Origin: JAZGDL01 sp036477795
Lineage (GTDB): Bacteria; Planctomycetota; Phycisphaerae; UBA1845
Direction of reading: 5' to 3'
Assembly (NCBI GenBank): GCA_036477795.1
Contig: JAZGDL010000083.1
Coordinates: forward strand, 1-17,009
DNA length: 17,009 nt
Numbering within the stretch: the stretch's first letter is position 1; each line of letters starts with the position of its first letter. Of the stretch, positions 6,337 to 12,384 are shown one piece after another. Under the pieces are notes generated by a model, which was not told where the DNA came from, did not search any database, and was given only the letters and a program-made list of their open reading frames with translations. Made by a program: the position numbers and the translations under genes.

Positions 6337-9246
6337 TTAGCCAAACAAGCTCCACTTCCCGCGGCTCTTCTTCTGCCCGTTATGCTTGGCCATCTCCTGG
6401 TGGACCAGCGCGATCAACTCGTCGAACGATCCTTCAACACCGAGACGACGCAGCACCCGCACTGAATCGCCCAAATCCGGATCGAGCAGCCGGAGGATCT
6501 CGACCGATCGCTCGTCGCTGACGGCCATCGGATCGGAGTTGTCTTTGACAGCCGGCCCCTCTTTGCCCGTCCACTCCTCGCGCTCTTCAAGCTGGAGCTG
6601 CCGTGCTTCAAGATCGCCCCGCTTCCGGTCCAGTTCGTCCCAGGCAGCCACCAGCGCCGTATGTCTTTCATCGAGCCCCGCCTTGCGGACGTCAAGTGAC
6701 TTGGACAGCTCGGACAGCACCGGTCCGCGAGCCCCGAGTTTGTGTTCCAGGGCGTCAAGCTCCACGCCCCGATCGTCCAGTGACTTGGTCAGCTCCAGCA
6801 CCGCAGCCGCGCGAATGTCCAACTCGGCTTTGGCCTTGGCCAGGTATCGCGACGAATCCGTACGTTGTTTCTGCTTGGCGGCTGCGACAGACTGGTCAAA
6901 GGACAGGCGCTCATCAGCCAACGCTTTGGACGTGGCCGAGAGTTCACCGCGTTGGGTGTCCGTCACGCGGCGCTGTTCGTCCAGTTGGTTGCGTTGCTCC
7001 GCCAGCTCATCCTGTTGAGCGGCCAACTCGACACCTTGCTCCTCCAGCCGCTCATGATTACGTTCCAGCAACTCGGTACGTTCCTCGATTGACCGCTCCA
7101 GTTCGCTCAACCGCTCTTGACGCGTTGCCAGTTCCGAGGCAGCCCGATCGAGTTCCTGTCGGGCCTGGCCCACCGAAGCCTCTCGGGCATCCAGCTCCGC
7201 CATACGGTCCGCCAGTTCGGCACGGGCCTGGGCAATTTTGGCCTGCTCGGCGGTCACCGTCTTTTGAAGCTTTTCGACGCTGGTCTCGCGGCGTTTAAGC
7301 TCTTTGGCCAGGCTTTGGACGCTCTTGTCGCCCTTGGCGATGCGCTGCTCGCGGCGCTCCAACTCCTTCTGTCGCTGTGCCAATGCTTCTTCCCGGGCGA
7401 ACAACTGTTGCTTGTCCCGCCGCACTTCCGCCGACCACCGCTCGAGTTCGCCGTTACGCTCGTTGACTTCCTGTCGTAACTCCTCGAAACGCTGAGCCCT
7501 GTGGCGTTCGCATGCTTCAAGATCTTGAGTCCGGACTTCGAGTACGCGGCCCTTCTCGACAAGCTCTTCTTCCTGTTGCGCTACTTGTCCGGCGCGCTGC
7601 TCCAGCGTCTCGGCTTCTGCGGCACTTTCAGTCTCACGAACCTCGATAGTGTCCGCCCGCCGCCGGAGCTCCTGGTCACGTGCCGCAAGCTCGTTGCCTC
7701 GTTCACTGGCCCGCGCTTCGCAGGCGTCCAGTTCGGCTGCCCGCTGGTCCAGCTCAGCGGCGCGACCTTCGATCGCCTCCTGGCGTCCAGCCAGTTGGGA
7801 TTGGAGAGCTTCACATTGCTTTCGAAGCTCCGCCAATTCGACGCCCTCTTTGGCCAGTTCAGCCTCGCGCGCTGCCAGGGATTGTTGATCCTGTTCAAGC
7901 GCCGCCCGCTCATCTCGCAGCTCCTCATCCACGGTCGCGTAGCCGGCGACCTCTTCAGAGGCCTCCTGCCGGCAAGCTTCGATCTGCTCTTCTCGAGTGT
8001 CCAGCATGGCGGCCTGGTCGTCCAACGACTTCTCCAGTTCGCCAAGCCGGGTTTCACGTAACTGGATCTGCTCCTCACGGCGCTCGATATCGTTACGCAG
8101 GGCGGCGACAGCCGCCTCCTGCTCGTCCAGTTCGGTTTTGTGGAAGCTGATCTTCTTCTGTGCTGATTGTGTGACCTCAGCCAGCTTGGCCTGATGTGTG
8201 TCTACCAGCTTCCTGGCAGCAGCTCGAAGCTGGTGTTCGCCGTCGCCCAGTTCCAGTTCGCGCTTCTCGAGATCGTTTTGGTGGGCATCCATCTCGCGCG
8301 ACCGCTCTTGGAGACGCTTTTCACGTTCGTCGAGTTCCGCGGCGCGCTGGGCCTGCGACGGTGTCAGCGCGTTGGCTTTTTCCAGGTCGGCGGAGAACCG
8401 GTCTACGTTCCGGACCTGTGGCTCGAAGCCGCCGAACCGGGCGAATTCACCCGAGGAGCCCTCCGCTAGAGGATCGGCTAGTCTGATGCGATCACCCGCA
8501 TTGTCTCCGAAGGTGTAGAAGGATTCCTGGCAGCCGTAAGAGCTCGACGGGCCGCGCACCTCGCTGACCTTCAGTTGATGTTCGCCCACTCCGATCACGT
8601 CGCCCGGAGCGAGGTAGGTCATGGTCGTCGGGCGCCCGTTGACGCACAGGCCGTTGGAGCTTACCAGATCGAAGATGGCCGGGCGGCCGTTCAGGGCACA
8701 TACCAACGCGTGCGTTCGGGAGAGCTTTTCGCCGTCAAGCCGGACCTCGCAGGTGTCCCGCCTTCCGATGACAAACACTTCCGGCAAATCCTTCCAAAGC
8801 TCATCGGAGCCCAACGATTCGAGGTGACAGGTGGTGCTGGCACAAAAAAGCGTCGCGGCAACGGAGCTCCCACTGCAGGTGTCGCCGGCCGACTTGACGT
8901 TCACCCGAAACTTCCATGCATCGATTCGGATGACGTCGCCGGATCGGAGCTCGACAAACCGCGTCCGTTTTCCGTTGACCCGCGTTCCCGCCTGGCTGGC
9001 CAGATCGCGCAGAATCAACCGCGAGCCGGTGTTGATTACAGCGCAGTGCGCCGGCGCCACGGTCGAGTGTTTGAGACGAACCTTGGCCTCCTGGTGCGAT
9101 CCGAAGATGGTCAGCGGGCGATTGAGGTCGATGACCTTTCCGTCGCCATTCTTCCGAATGACCGTGACGCTGGCTTTTATGCCGTTCGACGTGATGGCGG
9201 TAGCCAGCCTTTGCCCTTGCACAGCGCTCGACTGTGTCTGCAGCAT
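6337..9246 (-). CDS. Double FHA-domain protein with a very long coiled coil, 969 aa
   Basis: Two N-terminal FHA (phosphothreonine-binding) domains precede a coiled coil and a short C-terminal region. FHA1 (residues ~25-118) keeps Ser61, His67 and Asn91-Gly92 but has Gly-Ser at 49-50 where the binding Gly-Arg is expected, so it may not bind phosphate. FHA2 (~155-232) has GRR at 161-163, SRTH at 177-180 and SSNG at 196-199, the canonical pocket. From ~300 to ~885 the chain is charged heptad sequence (patterns like ELDEREKRLQERSREMD and LAAREAEL), with no membrane span. The last ~65 residues (ILRLLDPDLGDSVRVL to KWSLFG) look folded, and I do not recognise them. The start at 9246 is chosen over an upstream Met because AGGGAGG lies 5 bases before it. 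A cytoplasmic phospho-dependent scaffold is inferred; partners are unknown. Confidence 0.88.
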   Translation of the reverse strand: MLQTQSSAVQGQRLATAITSNGIKASVTVIRKNGDGKVIDLNRPLTIFGSHQEAKVRLKHSTVAPAHCAVINTGSRLILRDLASQAGTRVNGKRTRFVELRSGDVIRIDAWKFRVNVKSAGDTCSGSSVAATLFCASTTCHLESLGSDELWKDLPEVFVIGRRDTCEVRLDGEKLSRTHALVCALNGRPAIFDLVSSNGLCVNGRPTTMTYLAPGDVIGVGEHQLKVSEVRGPSSSYGCQESFYTFGDNAGDRIRLADPLAEGSSGEFARFGGFEPQVRNVDRFSADLEKANALTPSQAQRAAELDEREKRLQERSREMDAHQNDLEKRELELGDGEHQLRAAARKLVDTHQAKLAEVTQSAQKKISFHKTELDEQEAAVAALRNDIERREEQIQLRETRLGELEKSLDDQAAMLDTREEQIEACRQEASEEVAGYATVDEELRDERAALEQDQQSLAAREAELAKEGVELAELRKQCEALQSQLAGRQEAIEGRAAELDQRAAELDACEARASERGNELAARDQELRRRADTIEVRETESAAEAETLEQRAGQVAQQEEELVEKGRVLEVRTQDLEACERHRAQRFEELRQEVNERNGELERWSAEVRRDKQQLFAREEALAQRQKELERREQRIAKGDKSVQSLAKELKRRETSVEKLQKTVTAEQAKIAQARAELADRMAELDAREASVGQARQELDRAASELATRQERLSELERSIEERTELLERNHERLEEQGVELAAQQDELAEQRNQLDEQRRVTDTQRGELSATSKALADERLSFDQSVAAAKQKQRTDSSRYLAKAKAELDIRAAAVLELTKSLDDRGVELDALEHKLGARGPVLSELSKSLDVRKAGLDERHTALVAAWDELDRKRGDLEARQLQLEEREEWTGKEGPAVKDNSDPMAVSDERSVEILRLLDPDLGDSVRVLRRLGVEGSFDELIALVHQEMAKHNGQKKSRGKWSLFG

Positions 9247-9623
9247 GGCATCCTCCCTTTGGCGTCCGCATGCAAACCGCGCATGACTCCCCCGGGCAAG
9301 CGGCACTTGCCTTTAGACTTGATCCAACCCGGCTACTGCTTAAACCCCGCCGCGGACGCGGCTCAATGGAGGCAACCCCTACCGCCCCTTCAGTTGTTGC
9401 GTTCCGTGCGATTCTAGGCCCGGTCATTCAAGGAAGTCCACCAGATGTGACAATAAATACACGGGATTTTCGTCTTGGGTAACCTTATTATAAGCAATAG
9501 ATTGCGCATGAAGCCGGCGGCCACCGTCCTATACTGGCTTTCGCCGCCGAAAAAACCGGTAAGCTATCCGGTAGCCGGCTCCCGCTTTGCGGACCAGGCT
9601 GTCGGCAAGCGAGGATCTCCAGG
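9247..9623. other. Divergent intergenic region between FHA gene and aminopeptidase gene
   Basis: There is no gene in these 377 bases. The stretch is GC-rich near the FHA start and becomes AT-rich around 9445-9500, where divergent promoters would be expected. ATG-initiated frames crossing it are short and lack coding character. Confidence 0.6.
9485..9494. promoter_or_regulatory. AT-rich near-palindrome with -10-like boxes on both strands
   Basis: TTATTATAAG contains a perfect TATAAT on the minus strand (9487-9492, facing the FHA gene) and TATAAG on the plus strand (9489-9494, facing the aminopeptidase). No convincing -35 hexamer lies at the right distance on either side, so this is only a candidate bidirectional promoter. 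Confidence 0.3.
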
Positions 9624-10775
9624 ATGATGACCAATCGTCTTGCCCGTCGGGCAAGCCCGGGCATTGAACGTTCAGGGCCGTGGGCCCGGAGGTCCGTGCC
9701 CTTCTGGGTGCCATGCCTGGTCACTCTTTTCAACGCCCACTGCGGACCGGATCCGTCATACCTGCCCTCGCTGGCAGCAGGGCAATTGGAACTGCTGGCC
9801 GGCAGTGTGCCGATCGACGACGCCATAAGCTCGGGAGATTTGTCCGACGAGCAGGTCGCCAAGCTTCGCCTCATTCAGGACGTCCGCCGATACGCCCGGG
9901 ACACCATGCAACTCAACGCCGGCGACAGCTTCACTCTGTTCTACGACAACCGTGACGCGACCCGCAGTTACAATGTTTCCGCCTCCAGGAAAGACCGCTT
10001 CGAACCGGTCACCTGGACGTTTCCGATTGTGGGAACGGTGCCCTATCTGGGATTCTTCGACCGGCAACAGGCCGACCGGCAGGCGGAATCCCTGGGCGAC
10101 GACGGCTTCGACGTCTACATGTATGAGGTTGACGCCTACAGCACGCTGGGTTACCTTCCCAATCCCGTGCAGGCCGCCATGCTGCGGCGCGGTGACATCT
10201 CCATCGTCAATACTGTCATCCACGAGCTCTTGCACGGCACCATCTGGCGGCCCGGCGACGTCACCTTCAACGAAAGCCTTGCCACGTTCTTCGGGCGAAC
10301 CGGGGCACTACACTACTTGCGTGCACGGTTCGACGACGCGCCGGAACTGATTGAGGCTGCCACTACTCGCTCTGACGATACTGATCGGTACAACGCCTTC
10401 ATTCTCGAACTGTATGAAGAGCTGGACACCTTCTACAGCAGCGACCTCACCAGCGTGGAGAAGATCGCCGGGCGTGAGCTGATCTACCAGGCTGGCCGCG
10501 ATCGGTTCGTGGCTGAGGTACAGCCGCTGATGCATATGTCCCAAAACTACGACTGGGTCGCCGATCTACCGGCCAACAACGCCTGGATGCTGGGCAACTA
10601 TCGCTATAACCTGGACCTGGACCTGTTCCAGCGGGTGTATGACGCGACCGGCCGGGATTGGCGTGCGTCGCTCGACGTCTTCCGCAACGCCGCCTCCGCC
10701 GACGATCCCAAAGCCCACATGCGCGACTGGCTCGCATCCCCTGGTCGCAATCCGACACAAGATCCACCGGACTGA
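9624..10775 (+). CDS. Predicted zinc aminopeptidase, probable lipoprotein (PF10023-type), 383 aa
   Basis: It matches the putative-aminopeptidase family found mostly in Proteobacteria. After Cys40 comes PSYLPSLAAGQLELL, corresponding to the family's lipid Cys followed by a YLxQxxxGQ-like stretch. Further on are WTFPIVGTVPYLGFF (131-145), GFDVYMYEVDAYSTLGYLPNP (161-181), the zinc motif HELLH (200-204) and the third-ligand segment FNES with Glu217. The N-terminus is a 27-residue Arg-rich n-region, a hydrophobic stretch (VPFWVPCLVTLFNA) and then Cys40. The residue before the Cys is His, which is atypical for a lipobox, so lipidation is likely by family analogy but not certain. GAGGAT at 9611-9616 lies 7 bases before the ATG; a second ATG follows directly. 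It should act in the envelope on peptides. It is transcribed alone and divergent from the FHA gene. Confidence 0.88.
   Translation: MMTNRLARRASPGIERSGPWARRSVPFWVPCLVTLFNAHCGPDPSYLPSLAAGQLELLAGSVPIDDAISSGDLSDEQVAKLRLIQDVRRYARDTMQLNAGDSFTLFYDNRDATRSYNVSASRKDRFEPVTWTFPIVGTVPYLGFFDRQQADRQAESLGDDGFDVYMYEVDAYSTLGYLPNPVQAAMLRRGDISIVNTVIHELLHGTIWRPGDVTFNESLATFFGRTGALHYLRARFDDAPELIEAATTRSDDTDRYNAFILELYEELDTFYSSDLTSVEKIAGRELIYQAGRDRFVAEVQPLMHMSQNYDWVADLPANNAWMLGNYRYNLDLDLFQRVYDATGRDWRASLDVFRNAASADDPKAHMRDWLASPGRNPTQDPPD
9639..9655. repeat. 17-bp palindrome inside the aminopeptidase signal-peptide coding region
   Basis: CTTGCCCG (9639-9646), a central T, and CGGGCAAG (9648-9655) form a perfect inverted repeat just 15 bases after the start codon. 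The core CTTGCCC/GGGCAAG is the same as in the stem-loop at 1463-1490. It encodes part of the long Arg-rich n-region. Confidence 0.55.
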
Positions 10776-10780
10776 CGTGG

Positions 10781-10825
10781 TCGAACACGACACGGAATCG
10801 AACACGACACGGAATCGAACACAGC
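10781..10825 (+). repeat. 17-bp tandem repeat, about 2.6 copies
   Basis: TCGAACACGACACGGAA occurs at 10781-10797 and again exactly at 10798-10814, followed by a partial third copy (TCGAACACAGC). It starts 6 bases after the aminopeptidase stop and runs into an A8 tract and the 28-bp palindrome. Confidence 0.8.
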
Positions 10826-10831
10826 AAAAAA

Positions 10832-10859
10832 AAGCCCACGGGTTGCAACCCGTGGGCTT
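10832..10859. repeat. Perfect 28-bp extragenic palindrome, second copy of the 6044 family
   Basis: It is perfectly self-complementary with 14-bp arms centred at 10845/10846, and its inner 24 bp are identical to 6044-6067. An A8 run (10826-10833) precedes it on the plus strand. Read on the minus strand it is therefore a GC-rich hairpin followed by T8, like an intrinsic terminator. No minus-strand gene lies directly upstream to need one, so I class it as a repeat. On the plus strand only two T follow. Confidence 0.85.
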
Positions 10860-11077
10860 AGCAAACCACTCGCGCGCGAGGGTGCCCTTCGGGCTCCCGC
10901 CTTGGTCGCCCTCAGCTTCCAGGGGCGGGGGACGGAATCGTCCGGCGTAACAACACCGGCATTCGAGTCAGTCTCCCACCCTCAGAGAGCATGGGGCACC
11001 TGCCTTTTGACGGCGGCCCTACCTACAGGCAATCTGGTGTCGAAGGGCAAGTCCCGGCGCGCCGGGGCCGCTCTCGA

Positions 11078-11106
11078 TTGACGCGGGGCCGCCGTGCGAG
11101 TAGAAT
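11078..11106 (+). promoter_or_regulatory. Sigma70-type promoter for the peroxidase operon
   Basis: TTGACG (11078-11083) and TAGAAT (11101-11106) are separated by exactly 17 bp. Each differs from consensus at one position. Transcription would start near 11113, giving a leader of about 80 bases before the ATG at 11196. Confidence 0.6.
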
Positions 11107-11182
11107 TCTAGCTTCGGAGCCGGTAGAACATTAAGTCAGAAAAACAGAATCAGATGAGACCAACTTGCTTGGTAACCTTCTT

Positions 11183-11189
11183 GAGGAGG
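11183..11189 (+). promoter_or_regulatory. Ribosome binding site of the di-heme peroxidase
   Basis: GAGGAGG lies 6 bases before the ATG at 11196 and selects it over the ATG at 11154, which has no such site. Confidence 0.85.
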
Positions 11190-11195
11190 CCAGTC

Positions 11196-12299
11196 ATGAC
11201 CGAGGAAACTCCTTTCCGAGCATCATTCCCTGCGCTGGTGCTGCTGTGCGTACTGGAGGCGTTGCTAGTCGGCGCTGACGCCCGTGGACAAGATGGCCTG
11301 GAGCACGTCGCCCGTGAGACTCCGGACAAGGCGCCCAATCCTCTTCCAGAGATTCCCCGCGGTCTTGACCCCGTGCCGATTCCAGCCGGCAACCCACTCA
11401 CCGCCGAAAAAATCGAGCTCGGCAAGCTTCTGTTCTTCGATTCCCGTCTGAGCCGGGACGGGACCGTAAGCTGCGCCACGTGTCATAATCCAAAAACCGG
11501 CTGGGCTGAGCATCGCGCGACGAGTAAAGGCATCAACAATCAGGTCGGATCCCGCAACGCGCCGACGGTGATCAACGCCGCCTACCACCGGGCTCAGTTC
11601 TGGGATGGTCGAGCAGCCAGTCTCGAAGAGCAGGCTCTTGGCCCCATAGAAAACCCCATCGAGATGGGACACGACCTCAGCGAGGTCGTCAAACAACTCT
11701 CGCAGATCCCCGAATACAGGCGGCGATTCAAGGCCGCCTTCGGCTCCGGTGTTACGAAAGAGGGAATCGCCGGAGCCATTGCCGCATTCGAGCGCACGAT
11801 TCTCAGTGGAAACTCGCCCTATGACCGGTATGTGGGGGGTGTCGAGGGCGCGATGACCGACGCGCAGGAGCGTGGCATGGAAGTGTTCATGGAAACGGCC
11901 AACTGCTCGATGTGCCATACGCCGCCGACATTCAGCAACGGGCGGTATTACAACGCGGGTGTCGGAGTTCATGCAGACAAACCTGATCCCGGGCGCAAGG
12001 CTGTAACCCAGCGTGAACGCGATTTCGGCAGGTTCCGCGTACCCTCGCTGCGAAACGTTGCCGACACCGCTCCGTACTTTCATGACGGCAGCGCCAAAAC
12101 GCTCAAGGATGCCGTAGAGCTCATGGCCAACGGTGGCATCGACAATTCCAATCTGTCGCGGATGTTTCGAGTGATCCGCGAAGCTCAACTGACCAAGCAG
12201 GACAAATACGATCTCGTAGAGTTTCTCAAGGCCCTCTCCGGCGAGTACCCAATCGTGGAGCCACCACAGCCGCCTGAAGCGAAGCCCGGGAACGACTAG
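11196..12299 (+). CDS. Di-heme cytochrome c peroxidase (CcpA/MauG family), 367 aa
   Basis: It has an N-terminal export signal (hydrophobic FPALVLLCVLEALLVGADA, residues 11-29), then two class-I heme c sites, CATCH at 93-97 and CSMCH at 237-241. The spacing and surrounding motifs (LGKLLFFDSRLS before heme 1, FWDGRAASLEEQA after it, FRVPSLRNVADTAPYFHDGS at 280-299) are typical of bacterial di-heme peroxidases. The enzyme should sit in the periplasm and reduce hydrogen peroxide with electrons from a small cytochrome or similar donor. MauG-like protein-oxidising relatives share this fold, and I cannot separate the two by eye. The start at 11196 rests on GAGGAGG; the open frame runs 14 codons further upstream. 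A promoter lies at 11078-11106. The next gene starts 85 bases downstream on the same strand and encodes a redox membrane protein, suggesting an operon. Confidence 0.92.
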   Translation: MTEETPFRASFPALVLLCVLEALLVGADARGQDGLEHVARETPDKAPNPLPEIPRGLDPVPIPAGNPLTAEKIELGKLLFFDSRLSRDGTVSCATCHNPKTGWAEHRATSKGINNQVGSRNAPTVINAAYHRAQFWDGRAASLEEQALGPIENPIEMGHDLSEVVKQLSQIPEYRRRFKAAFGSGVTKEGIAGAIAAFERTILSGNSPYDRYVGGVEGAMTDAQERGMEVFMETANCSMCHTPPTFSNGRYYNAGVGVHADKPDPGRKAVTQRERDFGRFRVPSLRNVADTAPYFHDGSAKTLKDAVELMANGGIDNSNLSRMFRVIREAQLTKQDKYDLVEFLKALSGEYPIVEPPQPPEAKPGND

Positions 12300-12384
12300 C
12301 CAGGGTGGCCCATTCCTTCAGGGACTGTCGATACGTTCGAGTTTGTGGCGCTGCCCCAGTTACCTACATCAACCGAGAAAGACG

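Larger units (their letters stand above)
10776..11077. other. Repeat-filled spacer downstream of the aminopeptidase
   Basis: There is no gene in this 302-base stretch. It holds, in order, a 17-bp tandem repeat (10781-10825), an A8 run, a 28-bp palindrome, the self-complementary CTCGCGCGCGAG near 10868-10879, a small hairpin GGACG/CGTCC near 10930, and near 10975-11000 a degenerate relative of hairpin B of the 14493-14608 element. It ends at the peroxidase promoter. Confidence 0.6.

Noticed and set aside
6386..8469. Several long plus-strand frames inside the FHA/coiled-coil gene
   Set aside because: They arise from the biased Glu/Gln/Leu/Arg codons of the coiled coil read antisense; they are Ser/Arg/Pro-rich or Leu-rich with no family features.
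10826..10859. Intrinsic terminator (hairpin plus T8 on the minus strand)
   Set aside because: The geometry fits, but no minus-strand gene lies just upstream, and the same palindrome at 6044 lacks the T-run. The A/T run is probably incidental.
12343..12384. Upstream TTG start for the flavo-polyferredoxin
   Set aside because: The 14 added residues (Cys, Pro, His, Arg-rich) do not match the flavoprotein fold, and the ATG at 12385 begins exactly at the recognisable segment.
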